This document shows, piece by piece, positions 7,803 to 15,937 of a stretch of 16,778 nucleotides of DNA (its first letter is position 1; each line of letters begins with the position of its first letter). Source of the DNA: Fidelibacterota bacterium. GTDB lineage: Bacteria; Marinisomatota; SORT01. The notes under the pieces were generated by a model. The model was not told the origin of the DNA. It ran no database searches and saw only the letters and a list, made by a program, of their open reading frames with translations. Both the position numbers and the translations under genes were made by a program. The stretch is taken from NCBI GenBank assembly GCA_022563775.1, contig JADFMS010000032.1, positions 1 through 16,778 of the forward strand. The letters run 5' to 3'.

Positions 7803-8519
7803 TTACTCCAGTTTACCTATTAGCTGCTGAAATTTCAGCTTCCAGACAACTTTCGCCGCTTCAACCATAATAGAAAAATTCATCTTCGATTGCCCGAGCG
7901 TCCTGTCTACAAAAATAATTGGAATCTCGACTATTTTGAATCCTTTACGCCAAGCCCTGAAATTCATTTCTATCTGAAAGGAGTAACCTCCGGAATGAAC
8001 TGATTCTAAATCAAGCGCTTCGAGCACCTCCCGTCTGAAGCACTTAAATCCGCTCGTTGTATCATTAATCGGAAGCCCCGTGATCACCCTGCTGTAAATG
8101 TTTGCGCCGTAGCTCAAAATTAGGCGCCTTAGAGGCCAATGAACTACGTTTATCCCGCCTAAATATCTCGAACCGACCACAACGTCGGCGTTTTCAATGG
8201 CTGCCAGGAAATTGGGTATTTCAGCCGGGTCATGAGAAAGGTCTGCATCCATTTCCAATATCCTATCGTATCCGTTTTCAAGAGCAAATTTGAATCCCGC
8301 CACATAAGCGGTACCGAGACCTTTCTTCGCTTCCCGTTTGATCAGGCTTACGCGCTTTTCCTTTTTAAGTAACTTTTTGACCAACCCCGCAGTCCCGTCA
8401 GGCGAATTATCGTCAACCACAAGCACATCTGCGGACGGTTCCGCTTCGAAAACGAGATCGATTACTTTTAGTATGTTGTCCGCCTCGTTATATGTCGGGA
8501 TAATTACCAGCACTTTCAA
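7803..8519 (-). CDS. Polyprenol-phosphate mannosyltransferase-like GT2 (Dpm1 type)
   Basis: The 238-residue single-domain GT-A protein opens with VLVIIPTYNEADNI, then VVDDNSPDGT (34-43), KREAKKGLGTAY (61-72), DADLSHDP (91-98, DxD-type donor and metal site) and VVGSRYLGG (114-122). It ends with DTTSGFKCF and SFQIEMNFRAW. This order matches bacterial polyprenol monophosphomannose synthases, which move a sugar from an NDP donor to polyprenyl phosphate at the cytoplasmic membrane face. No C-terminal membrane GtrA-like domain is present, so it is the soluble type. Its TTG start overlaps the upstream rfbD-like stop by four bases (TTGA) and has AGGAG eight bases upstream. The exact sugar is not shown by the sequence. 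Confidence 0.92.
   Translation of the reverse strand: MKVLVIIPTYNEADNILKVIDLVFEAEPSADVLVVDDNSPDGTAGLVKKLLKKEKRVSLIKREAKKGLGTAYVAGFKFALENGYDRILEMDADLSHDPAEIPNFLAAIENADVVVGSRYLGGINVVHWPLRRLILSYGANIYSRVITGLPINDTTSGFKCFRREVLEALDLESVHSGGYSFQIEMNFRAWRKGFKIVEIPIIFVDRTLGQSKMNFSIMVEAAKVVWKLKFQQLIGKLE
7806..7809 (-). promoter_or_regulatory. Shine-Dalgarno GGAG positioned for an ATC start
   Basis: GGAG sits within the final codons of the upstream glycosyltransferase, eight bases before ATC at 7795-7797. This ATC is exactly where GT2 homologues have their ATG. No ATG, GTG or TTG occurs in frame between the upstream in-frame stop and GTG 7689. Confidence 0.55.
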
Positions 8520-9406
8520 CGGTTCATCTCCTGTTTCATCACCTCCAATCCGTGATCGATTCCGAAAATTTTCAAGCCAAGACTGTCTCTGGCTTTTTCC
8601 GTGCGCAGACCTCCTTTTTTAGGGCGGGGGGCAAGCTGACCGAGGTCTTCGGTGCTGATCGGAAAGATCAGCTCAGTTGAATAATTAAACTTCTCTGAAA
8701 TTTTTTGCGCGAATTCAAACCGGCTGAAATAATCCGAGCCTGCATAGTTGAACATTCCTTCAGCATCAAGTTGAATTATCCTCAAGATACAGGCTGCCAA
8801 ATCGTTTGCTAATGTCGGGTTATTATACTGATCATTTACAACTCTTATTTCATTCCCTTTTGATAATTCATCGATTACCCATCGAACAAAACTGGCTTTT
8901 GCAGGGTACGCATGACCATAAAGAACATTGGTCCTAATTATAGCGTACTTTGCTTTTGAGCCTATTACGTTGTTCTCTGACGCAAGTTTGGATTTACCAT
9001 AGTAAGTTGTAGGCGCCGGTTTGTCCTCTTCCGAATATGGTCCGCTTGTTCCGTCGAATACATAATCAGATGAAATATGAATCAATTTCGCGTCGGCACG
9101 CCTCGCCGCTTTCGCCAGATTCTCTACTCCTTCCACGTTGATTTTCCAGCATTCTTCCTTATTTGCTTCACAGCCGTCCACGTTTGTATAGGCGGCGGCA
9201 TTAACTATAACTCCGGGTTTTTCTCTCTTTATCGCATCGTTCACATCTGCTGAATCTGTGATGTCCAGCTGATGATAATCTATCTCATCTGAAAATATAT
9301 TTGAACGCTTATCCCTCCCGAATGCAATGATCTTGTAGGAGCTGTTAATTTCGCTCATTAATTTTTGCCCTAACAGGCCGTTTGCTCCGAATACCGCTAC
9401 TTTCAT
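8516..9406 (-). CDS. rfbD: dTDP-4-dehydrorhamnose reductase (RmlD-type SDR)
   Basis: The 296-residue extended SDR has the N-terminal NAD(P)-binding GANGLLGQ (7-14), VNAAAYTNVD (68-77), SSDYVFDG (112-119), the catalytic Tyr-Lys pair in YYGKSK (135-140) and a reductase-type RTNVLYG. This combination is typical of RmlD/RfbD, the last step of dTDP-L-rhamnose synthesis. rfbA, rfbB and rfbC are not in this window, so they must be elsewhere if the role is correct; a related nucleotide-sugar reductase is possible. The ATG start is six bases after the PfkB-kinase stop, and no good Shine-Dalgarno sequence is visible. It precedes two glycosyltransferase genes that could use the product. Confidence 0.88.
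   Translation of the reverse strand: MKVAVFGANGLLGQKLMSEINSSYKIIAFGRDKRSNIFSDEIDYHQLDITDSADVNDAIKREKPGVIVNAAAYTNVDGCEANKEECWKINVEGVENLAKAARRADAKLIHISSDYVFDGTSGPYSEEDKPAPTTYYGKSKLASENNVIGSKAKYAIIRTNVLYGHAYPAKASFVRWVIDELSKGNEIRVVNDQYNNPTLANDLAACILRIIQLDAEGMFNYAGSDYFSRFEFAQKISEKFNYSTELIFPISTEDLGQLAPRPKKGGLRTEKARDSLGLKIFGIDHGLEVMKQEMNR
8528..8532 (-). promoter_or_regulatory. Ribosome binding site for the TTG start of the Dpm1-like gene
   Basis: AGGAG lies inside the last codons of the rfbD-like gene, eight bases before the TTG at 8519. With the TTGA overlap it points to coupled translation and confirms TTG as the start. Confidence 0.65.
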
Positions 9407-9412
9407 TTTGTC

Positions 9413-10345
9413 TTAATCGGATTCCATAATGTTATTTAATGCACTGTCAAATTCTCTTGATAATAATCCTTCTATGCCGCTGACACAGCTTTTGATTCCT
9501 GCAATATGATTTGCTGTGCGGGCGGCTGACAGGGGGGATTTTCCTCTCATGTACTCAATTAAAAATGCAGCCGAATACGCGTCCCCGCACCCCGTAGGGT
9601 CTACTGTTCTCTCCGTGACCATCGCCTCCAAGTGAGCCGATTCGATTGCGCCGTCATGCCTGTACGCAATATAGGAACCTTCCTGACCAAGTGTAATATT
9701 GACTACTTTAGTGCCGGTGTTGACAAGGTCATTTGCGAGATCCGTATACCCGTCATATTGTTTTTCGCTGTCTGTGATAAGTCCGGCTTCTACGGCATTC
9801 ATTTGAACGCAGTCAAAACACGAAAGCCATTTACGCCATTCGGGAAAAGTTTTTTTGAACCTGATCCCTTCATCGTCGATGCCAAGCATAAGGCTGTGCA
9901 CATCAATAAGCATTGTACCTTCATACTCAGCTCTAATTTTCTTCAGGTGTTCGTATTTCATTTCAAATCCGGAAATAAAATTGAAGAGTATGGCATTTGC
10001 GTCCAGTGCCTGTTCTATCAGATTTAGTTCTAAAGGAGGTAAGATGTCTTTCGCTTGCTCCGTCCTTTCTTGCTCGTCAATATATTTAAGGGATACTTTA
10101 TTGTTCCGATGCCGGGACTTCGAAAGAGCGGAAGTGTCAATCCGATCGAAATTCGAGAGAAACTCCATTAGCTCATCCCACACGTCGTACCCGACAGTTG
10201 TCACCGGCAGCAAAGATTCACCCTGTTTCAATAGTTTCTGGAATACGGCAATGTTATATAAAGCTCCTCCCCAGCTATGGACAGATTTTCCATCGAAAGT
10301 TTCAATTTCATCTCTGACGATATTTCCGATCAATGCCAACTTCAT
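9413..10345 (-). CDS. PfkB-family carbohydrate/nucleoside kinase
   Basis: Starting at ATG 10345 gives 310 residues beginning MKLALIGNIVRDEI; an ATG 12 codons earlier (10381) lies inside purE and is less likely. Ribokinase-fold marks are the N-terminal WGGALYNIAVF (about 26-35), QMNAVEAGLI (about 181-190) and the second PfkB signature DPTGCGDAYSAAF (249-261). The signature includes the anion-hole GxGD and the catalytic Asp at about 255. The usual Ala of GAGD is Cys here. The family phosphorylates sugars or nucleosides with ATP; the substrate cannot be read from the sequence. The start is four bases after the purE stop, so it belongs to the same operon. Confidence 0.85.
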   Translation of the reverse strand: MKLALIGNIVRDEIETFDGKSVHSWGGALYNIAVFQKLLKQGESLLPVTTVGYDVWDELMEFLSNFDRIDTSALSKSRHRNNKVSLKYIDEQERTEQAKDILPPLELNLIEQALDANAILFNFISGFEMKYEHLKKIRAEYEGTMLIDVHSLMLGIDDEGIRFKKTFPEWRKWLSCFDCVQMNAVEAGLITDSEKQYDGYTDLANDLVNTGTKVVNITLGQEGSYIAYRHDGAIESAHLEAMVTERTVDPTGCGDAYSAAFLIEYMRGKSPLSAARTANHIAGIKSCVSGIEGLLSREFDSALNNIMESD

Positions 10346-10349
10346 GATG

Positions 10350-10820
10350 TCAAATCTTCGCCCCCTGAGCGCGAAAATCATTCAATTTCTTCTGCAGCCC
10401 TTCATCTTCGAGAGCGAGTATCTCGACGGCAAGAACGGCTGCGTTTCGGGAGCCTGCCTTTCCGATCGCCATTGTCGCTACGGGTATTCCCGCCGGCATC
10501 TGTACCGTCGAGTACAGCGAATCTTTCCCGTTCAGATGTGAACCGGGCAGCGGAACGCCTATCACAGGCAAAACAGTGTGAGCGGCGGCGACCCCGGCAA
10601 GGTGAGCAGCCATCCCAGCCTGGGCAATTATCACCTTGATTCCCCTTTTGTGCGCCTCCGAAACGTACTCCGAGACCTTTTCAGGGTTTCTATGCGCGGA
10701 TATTACGTTCGATTCGTACTCCACACCAAAATAATCAAGATACTCCTCGGTCGCCTTCACGAATTCGGAATCCGAAGCGCTTCCCGATAAAATCGCAACT
10801 AATAGTTTGTTATTCGACAT
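10350..10820 (-). CDS. purE: N5-carboxyaminoimidazole ribonucleotide mutase
   Basis: The 156-residue length is typical of class I PurE. Visible motifs are GSASD (13-17), SAHR (41-44) and AGMAAHLAG (68-76), then TVLPVIGVP and MPAGIPVATMAIG. The conserved His-bearing SAHR and the glycine-rich AxxAHL loop bind CAIR. The enzyme isomerises N5-CAIR to CAIR in purine synthesis in the cytoplasm. Its usual partner purK is not present here. The ATG start is preceded by GAGG (10831-10834) ten bases upstream. It follows the DUF4837 gene by 36 bases, the largest gap in the operon. Confidence 0.96.
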   Translation of the reverse strand: MSNNKLLVAILSGSASDSEFVKATEEYLDYFGVEYESNVISAHRNPEKVSEYVSEAHKRGIKVIIAQAGMAAHLAGVAAAHTVLPVIGVPLPGSHLNGKDSLYSTVQMPAGIPVATMAIGKAGSRNAAVLAVEILALEDEGLQKKLNDFRAQGAKI

Positions 10821-10856
10821 TTAAATCTTACCTCATTGTCTGTTTAAAAATTTTCT

Positions 10857-11873
10857 TCAACTACTCCCGTTTGAAGTAATAAAACTCCGGGCCATCAATT
10901 CGAGTGTCCTCAGGAACTTTATCTTATCCTCGCCGGGAGTAAATACCGCGCCGTCCAGAAAATATAATCGACTGCTTTTCTCATCGTAAAAGAGAAAAGA
11001 TACAAAGGGACCGCCGAGGTGTTCGTTTATTTTTTCATACAATCCGGAAACTTTCAAAACGACCCATTCATTTATTAAAATCCTATCCTCGACTAAATAA
11101 TTTTCATTCACTCGCACGCTGTCGAACAGTGTTATACCTAATTCGTTTCTTTTATTTATTACCCATTCAGTATCTAATACCGGAATATCCTCAACCTCTT
11201 CCCAATATACAAGAAACCATCTCCTTGTACCGTGACTCGCTAACCACAATATGCGCCGATCGGGATCATCGAGTATAATAGAATAATCGAGCGGGATTTT
11301 AAATGAAAAACCGTGTTTTTCCATTATCCTATTAGAAAGTCTGTTACGAGAGCGTTTCCCTAAGACTCTCGCGGCAGCTCTCCTGTTCACGACCTGATCG
11401 AATATGTCGTACAGGAAAAGAGAGTTGTCTGTTATATGTTTCTTCAGTCCCGGTTCGTCCCATGAGGCGAGAATCATCAGTTTCTGGTCCCGGGCAAAAT
11501 GGTCGTTTTCAGTTATCACATAGATTTCATTGTTACGCATTTTATCGATAATCGAGTTATCAAGAATATCCTTTATCAACTGGGTTGTCTTACCCTGATT
11601 TGACAGCGTGCTTATTATCAACAGGTTCTTCTGCCTTATCTTTTTCGGAAATTGTCCCGGTGGAAACCATCTTAGTTTGAGCAGCTTCTCCCTCTGGGGA
11701 GTGAATATCTCCTTTTCAAAAACCTGCTCCAACAACGGTCGAAATTTTCCCCATTCGGCAGAGTCGGCAATTACCGTAATTTCGTCCTCGTTGCCAATGG
11801 ACGTTTTTTTCTCATCGTAGCACCCGCTGCCGAGGAAAATAATCATCATTATCGGTTTGATTATCCGGTTCAT
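10857..11873 (-). CDS. DUF4837 family lipoprotein
   Basis: The 338-residue protein has a short lipoprotein-type signal, IIKPIMMIIFLGSGC, with the acylated Cys probably at 18; the lipobox is slightly non-standard. The mature part begins with EITVIADSAEWG, then EIFTPQREKLLKLRW and a KNLLIISTL strand. This pattern matches DUF4837, an uncharacterised family found mostly in Bacteroidota and relatives. No catalytic motif is evident and the function is unknown; a cell-envelope location is inferred. The ATG start is five bases after the stop of the zinc-ribbon methyltransferase gene. It sits in an operon between that gene and purE. Confidence 0.75.
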   Translation of the reverse strand: MNRIIKPIMMIIFLGSGCYDEKKTSIGNEDEITVIADSAEWGKFRPLLEQVFEKEIFTPQREKLLKLRWFPPGQFPKKIRQKNLLIISTLSNQGKTTQLIKDILDNSIIDKMRNNEIYVITENDHFARDQKLMILASWDEPGLKKHITDNSLFLYDIFDQVVNRRAAARVLGKRSRNRLSNRIMEKHGFSFKIPLDYSIILDDPDRRILWLASHGTRRWFLVYWEEVEDIPVLDTEWVINKRNELGITLFDSVRVNENYLVEDRILINEWVVLKVSGLYEKINEHLGGPFVSFLFYDEKSSRLYFLDGAVFTPGEDKIKFLRTLELMARSFITSNGSS

Positions 11874-11878
11874 TGAAT

Positions 11879-12817
11879 TTATTCATGCCTCAGATAATAG
11901 AGTACACCTGATCCGGAACATCTACCGCCCAGCGAATATATCCTGCTCCCCTTCCACCATGAGATAAAAAGCGTCCACAACAGCAGCGGCCAATTGATGC
12001 TCCATCTGGCATTCCAGCGGTGTTTGTCGGCTCTTCTCAATGCCGACATGAAGACATTATGCAGAGTATCCCAGGGAATGGTTTTGTATTTAACTACTTT
12101 AAAACCATTCGATTCAGCTGCCTTCGTCATGTGGTCGCGGTCAAAGTGATATAAGTGACGCGGAAGATCATGTCCGATCCAGTCGGAATTATAAATTTTT
12201 GCATCATAACTTTCTATATTCGGTAAGGACACAAGGAGGTATCCATTATCAGCTAATAACGATTTCACGGACTTCAATGCCAACGAAAGATCAGTCACCT
12301 TATCAAGAGTATGCCACATAGTGATTACGTCAAATTTTTCTCCGCCCATGGCGAGCAGCTGTTCGATCGTATCAACCACATCCAAACCATAATGTGAAGC
12401 GGCAAAGTCCTTTCCGAGCTCATCGGGTTCAATGCCGAATACCTCCCACTTTGCTCTCTTCATTTCGAATAGAAAATCACCTGTTCTGCAACCATAATCC
12501 AATAACCTTCCTATGGTTTGCAAGCCGTCAATCGCCCTTCTTTTCCACCTGACGGAGGCAGGATGAAAAATTTTGAATATCCAATCGGATATAGATTGGG
12601 GATCGGCGAGAACGTTGAAAGCGTCGCCTCCTTCAATAAAAGGCGCTATGAAATTCGATTGATCTACAGGTCGCGGGTTGGTATATAGAAAATCGCACTC
12701 ACTGCACCTAACGATATTATATGTGTTATTTTTATCATCAGAGAGACGATCAGACGCGGTCAAATAATGCTTATAATCTTCAGCTCCGCAAAGGACGCAT
12801 TTCGTTTCTTCAATCAA
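11879..12817 (-). CDS. Zinc-ribbon class I SAM-dependent methyltransferase
   Basis: The 312-residue protein has an N-terminal zinc ribbon (CVLC at 7-10, CSEC at 38-41, followed by LYTNPRP). A Methyltransf_23-type core follows, with motif I LLDYGCRTGDFL (106-117), then IEPDELG, MWHTLDKVTDL and LLVSLPN. The layout is like bacterial sugar- or lipid-modifying C-methyltransferases with a CxxC lid, but the substrate is unknown. Two departures from the family consensus are visible: the third Gly of motif I is Arg (residue 111), and the common EH after the MWH strand is DK. The C-terminus has a hydrophobic segment around 275-295. The start is TTG, three bases after the rnr stop and with no earlier in-frame option. 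Confidence 0.82.
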   Translation of the reverse strand: MIEETKCVLCGAEDYKHYLTASDRLSDDKNNTYNIVRCSECDFLYTNPRPVDQSNFIAPFIEGGDAFNVLADPQSISDWIFKIFHPASVRWKRRAIDGLQTIGRLLDYGCRTGDFLFEMKRAKWEVFGIEPDELGKDFAASHYGLDVVDTIEQLLAMGGEKFDVITMWHTLDKVTDLSLALKSVKSLLADNGYLLVSLPNIESYDAKIYNSDWIGHDLPRHLYHFDRDHMTKAAESNGFKVVKYKTIPWDTLHNVFMSALRRADKHRWNARWSINWPLLLWTLFISWWKGSRIYSLGGRCSGSGVLYYLRHE

Positions 12818-12820
12818 GGT

Positions 12821-14938
12821 TTATTTTCTGCCATGCCCATCGCCGATAGGGCTGAACTCCACTTCCCTTTCCGCCACCTTAACGCTCTTTACGCGAATTC
12901 TCAGCCTGTCGCCGAGCATATAAGTCCGTTTATTGCGTTTTCCTATAAATCTGTGCCGATCCGGCTCAAAAATGTAATAATCATCTGTAAATAGTTTAAC
13001 AGGGACAAATCCTTCAATGGGAAATTCCACAAGCTCGACAAAAAGACCCGCACCTATAACGCCCGATATGCTGCCGTCAAATTCCTCTCCTACCTTGCCT
13101 GAGAGAAATTTAACTTCCTTGATCCTCGCATGAGCTCTTTCAGCCGAGAGAGCGTTTATCTCACTCTCAGTGTTGCTCTTCGCGATAATACTCAGTCTTT
13201 TTTGTTTTGAAGCTGTTCCTTTCACTGTCGATCTGTTCGAATATTCCTTGAGCAGCCTGTGTATGACGAGATCCGGATAACGCCTTATCGGAGATGTAAA
13301 GTGTGAGTAGTGCTTGAAAGCAAGAGCAAAATGTCCTTCGTTCTTCTCTGAATATACCGCCTTCGACATTGACCGGAGCGCTATCTTTTCGAGCAGGTCT
13401 TTCTCGGGCATTTTTTCCACTATCTCCATTATATCGCGAAAATCTTCAGGCTTTATCGGTACCGGCACTTTTACTTTAACGCCCAAAAATTTCAGCATCT
13501 CCAGAAAATTATCGATCTCCTCTTTTTTAGGTTTGGGGTGAACACGGTACAGAAAGGGTAATTTTTCCGCTGACCTTTTAACTGCAATATGCTGCGCAAC
13601 AGTTTTGTTAGCCAACAGCATAAACTCCTCTATCAACCGATGGCTGTCCAAGCGTTCCGATCTGAATACATCGTACGGCATCCCGTTTTCATCGAGTCTG
13701 AAGATCGCTTCGGACAAATCAAAGTCTATGCTTCCGACCGATTTCCTTTTTTTATAAAGGCTTTTAGCGAGTCTGTTCATGAGTTTGATCTCTTTGGAAT
13801 AGTCGCCCTTTCCCTTATTGAGAATTTTCTGTACTTCGCGGTATGTGAAGCGCCGCTTGGATTTTATGACCGAAGGAGTAATTTTATGTTCTAAAATATC
13901 TCCCTCTTTTGACAGTGTCAATAATACAGAGAACGTATACCTCTCTTCATTCGGTTTCAGGCTGCAAAGCTCGTTTGAGATTCGCTCCGGCAGCATAGGC
14001 ACAACATGATCGATCATATAGACACTCGTTCCTCTTTTGAGCGCCTCTTTGTCAAGAACACTGCCCTCTTTAACGTAGTGACTTACGTCGGCGATGTGCA
14101 CTCCAAGTAAATAATTTCCGTTATCCAGCGTCTCGATCGACACGGCATCATCAAAATCCTTCGCTTCAACAGGATCTATCGTAAAACAGGTGAGGTTACG
14201 AAGATCAAGCCGATTTTTCTGTTCCTTTTTATCAAGCCCCTCTCTTAAGGATGCTGACTCTTTCTCAACGGATTTTGGAAACTTGGGGTTCAGCCCGAAA
14301 AGTGCGCATACCGATTCAAAATCTGTACCCGGATCATCCGGATACCCGATTATCCTCGTAACTTCTACCTTTGAACTATCAAGATAAGAATCACCTTCAA
14401 CTAATTTAGCAACTATCTTTTGGCCGTTTTTACCCCCTCCTTCTTTCCCATAAATCACGGGAAGATTATTCTTGAGCATCCTCTCGTCGGGTGTAACAAA
14501 CCACTTTCCACGCAATTTTCTGAGGGTACCGACGATTTCGGTTCGCTTTCTCTCAACAACGTCTACGATTCTTCCTTCCGGGTTGGGCCCGATACGGTGA
14601 GGAAATACTTCTACCTTCACTCTATCTCCGCTCAACGCTCCCTGCATTGCATCGGAGGAGATAAAGATATCAAGACCATCCTCGACTATCACGAATCCGA
14701 ATCCCTTCATCGTCACCGAAAGAGCCCCCTCAAAATATTTTTCACTCCCCTTAGCGGCGTAACGTGACTTAGGATACTTCCTGATTTTACCGGATTCGCT
14801 CAGTGAATAAAGGAGTCGTTTAAATCGGACATACTCGTTTCCTGCAACCCCGATCGCTTTGGCAATTTCCTTCTGTTTGAACCTGCTTCCCCGGTTCAAT
14901 TCGAGAAAATTTAATATTTTATCCTTAATATCGTCCAA
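12821..14938 (-). CDS. rnr: Ribonuclease R (RNB-family 3'-5' exoribonuclease)
   Basis: The 705-residue protein has an N-terminal winged-helix-like region (1-65), a cold-shock OB domain (about 70-130, GFGFVIVEDG and DIFIS), a second OB region, and the RNB catalytic domain (about 245-570). The RNB domain contains TIDPVEAKDFDDAV (253-266) with the metal-binding aspartates and HIADVSHYV (281-289). An S1 domain (about 615-700) ends the protein. Family members degrade structured RNA and act in rRNA and tRNA quality control. It is shorter than the E. coli enzyme, mostly for lack of the long basic tail. The TTG start is preceded by AGGAG 21 bases upstream (14960-14964), too far for usual spacing; an ATT directly before the TTG is an alternative. 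It heads the long operon. Confidence 0.95.
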   Translation of the reverse strand: MDDIKDKILNFLELNRGSRFKQKEIAKAIGVAGNEYVRFKRLLYSLSESGKIRKYPKSRYAAKGSEKYFEGALSVTMKGFGFVIVEDGLDIFISSDAMQGALSGDRVKVEVFPHRIGPNPEGRIVDVVERKRTEIVGTLRKLRGKWFVTPDERMLKNNLPVIYGKEGGGKNGQKIVAKLVEGDSYLDSSKVEVTRIIGYPDDPGTDFESVCALFGLNPKFPKSVEKESASLREGLDKKEQKNRLDLRNLTCFTIDPVEAKDFDDAVSIETLDNGNYLLGVHIADVSHYVKEGSVLDKEALKRGTSVYMIDHVVPMLPERISNELCSLKPNEERYTFSVLLTLSKEGDILEHKITPSVIKSKRRFTYREVQKILNKGKGDYSKEIKLMNRLAKSLYKKRKSVGSIDFDLSEAIFRLDENGMPYDVFRSERLDSHRLIEEFMLLANKTVAQHIAVKRSAEKLPFLYRVHPKPKKEEIDNFLEMLKFLGVKVKVPVPIKPEDFRDIMEIVEKMPEKDLLEKIALRSMSKAVYSEKNEGHFALAFKHYSHFTSPIRRYPDLVIHRLLKEYSNRSTVKGTASKQKRLSIIAKSNTESEINALSAERAHARIKEVKFLSGKVGEEFDGSISGVIGAGLFVELVEFPIEGFVPVKLFTDDYYIFEPDRHRFIGKRNKRTYMLGDRLRIRVKSVKVAEREVEFSPIGDGHGRK

Positions 14939-14974
14939 AATCGTTTATTTCTACACATTCTCCTAAATTTGGTA

Positions 14975-15003
14975 AATATACCTTCAGAAATCGGGAAGTG
15001 CAA
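14975..15003 (-). promoter_or_regulatory. Candidate sigma-70-type promoter for the rnr operon
   Basis: On the minus strand, TTGCAC (14998-15003) and TATATT (14975-14980) are separated by exactly 17 bases. The -10 matches 5 of 6 consensus bases and the -35 only 3 of 6. It lies in the 126-base gap after ubiE, with a predicted start near 14968. The rest of that gap shows no strong hairpin or gene. Confidence 0.4.
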
Positions 15004-15064
15004 TTATGATGAGATTGCTTGAGCCGGCAGGACTTTGCTGACCGAAACCTGTTAAGAATTATTT

Positions 15065-15808
15065 CTATTTTTCACCTGAGATAATAACAACCGACCCCCA
15101 CCCCAGTAATCTAAACTTAACATTCGAGAAACCGGTATTCGCCAAAAGCAGTTCCAATTCATCCACACCGGGAACGTTCGAAATTGACTCCGGCAGGTAA
15201 TCATATGCCGCTCGGTCTCCCGTAATAATACCTCCTAACGGGGGTATAATTTTCTTAAAATAAAAATTAAAGATTTTGCCTGTCAGAGATGATTTCATGT
15301 GGGCTAATTCCAACACTGCGAACCGACCTCCCGGCTTTAAAACCCTCTGTACCTCTTTAAACATCTCGGCGATACCGTCTACATTCCTCAAAGAAAAACC
15401 GGTTGCGACCGAATCAAAAGTCGAATCCGGAAACGGCAGATTAAGAGCATCCGTCCTGCTGAAAGAAAGTCTCCTCGTCACTGCCTTTCTCTTTGCCTTC
15501 ATTCGTGCGACGTCCAGCATCCTTTCCGAGAAGTCAATACAGATAACCTTTTCGGCTCCTGATCTTGCGAATATCAATCCCAAGTCCCCCGTACCGCATG
15601 CGAGGTCCAACGCCATGCCTTTGTTCTTTCCGAGAGATTCTTTTACAGCCAAACGCTTCCATCGGCGGTGTAATCCGCCTGTCATGATGTCGTTCATAAG
15701 GTCATACCGGAGCGCAATGCTGTTGAACATCTTCCGGACGGCATCAGGTTTTTCATCCGAGATCCCGTCCCTCTTTTCGTATGGAATTACATTCACGCCT
15801 CTACCCAT
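15065..15808 (-). CDS. ubiE: Demethylmenaquinone (ubiquinone-type) methyltransferase UbiE/MenG
   Basis: The 247-residue protein carries UbiE/MenG signatures: MFNSIALRYDLMNDIMTGGLHRRW (27-50 region), SAM motif I LDLACGTGD (67-75), CIDFSERML (90-98), GFSLRNV (137-143), RVLKPGGRFAVLEL and AYDYLPESI near the C-terminus. It performs the final C-methylation of menaquinone or ubiquinone. Given the inferred lineage, menaquinone (menG role) is the more likely product. The ATG start has only a weak AGAGA Shine-Dalgarno match; a GTG four codons later is an alternative. It is preceded by a candidate extended -10 promoter and followed by a 126-base gap, so it may be monocistronic or partly read through to rnr. 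Confidence 0.94.
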   Translation of the reverse strand: MGRGVNVIPYEKRDGISDEKPDAVRKMFNSIALRYDLMNDIMTGGLHRRWKRLAVKESLGKNKGMALDLACGTGDLGLIFARSGAEKVICIDFSERMLDVARMKAKRKAVTRRLSFSRTDALNLPFPDSTFDSVATGFSLRNVDGIAEMFKEVQRVLKPGGRFAVLELAHMKSSLTGKIFNFYFKKIIPPLGGIITGDRAAYDYLPESISNVPGVDELELLLANTGFSNVKFRLLGWGSVVIISGEK

Positions 15809-15830
15809 TTTTCTCTGCGTTCATCGAACC

Positions 15831-15839
15831 AATATAACA
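15831..15839 (-). promoter_or_regulatory. Candidate extended -10 promoter for ubiE
   Basis: The minus strand reads TGT-TATATT, a TGn extended -10 with a 5-of-6 hexamer that is the same hexamer as in the rnr candidate. No good -35 is visible upstream. The predicted start is about 15 bases before the ubiE ATG. Confidence 0.3.
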
Positions 15840-15937
15840 TGAAATATCCTGAGTTTCTTCCGGCATCTATCAGTGGACTTCCGCCAAAATATCATGTTAA
15901 TCCGAGCGATAGATGTTACATGTTGATTCCCCACCCT

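Noticed and set aside
10346..10381. Longer start of the PfkB kinase at ATG 10381
   Set aside because: The 12 extra residues lie inside purE and look unlike the family N-terminus; the ATG at 10345 directly precedes the first beta strand.
9855..10541. 228-codon + strand ORF opposite the PfkB kinase and purE
   Set aside because: It is a shadow of two well-recognised minus-strand genes, and its protein is Ser/Phe-rich with no motif.
14905..14957. Possible frameshifted start of rnr from an out-of-frame ATG after AGGAG
   Set aside because: The spacing from AGGAG to the ATG is only one base, there is no slippery site and the short frame ends inside rnr without matching family sequence.
15004..15064. 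Riboswitch or hairpin downstream of ubiE
   Set aside because: Only short GC matches (GCCGGC, CAGG/CCTG) are present and no consistent structure can be built by eye.
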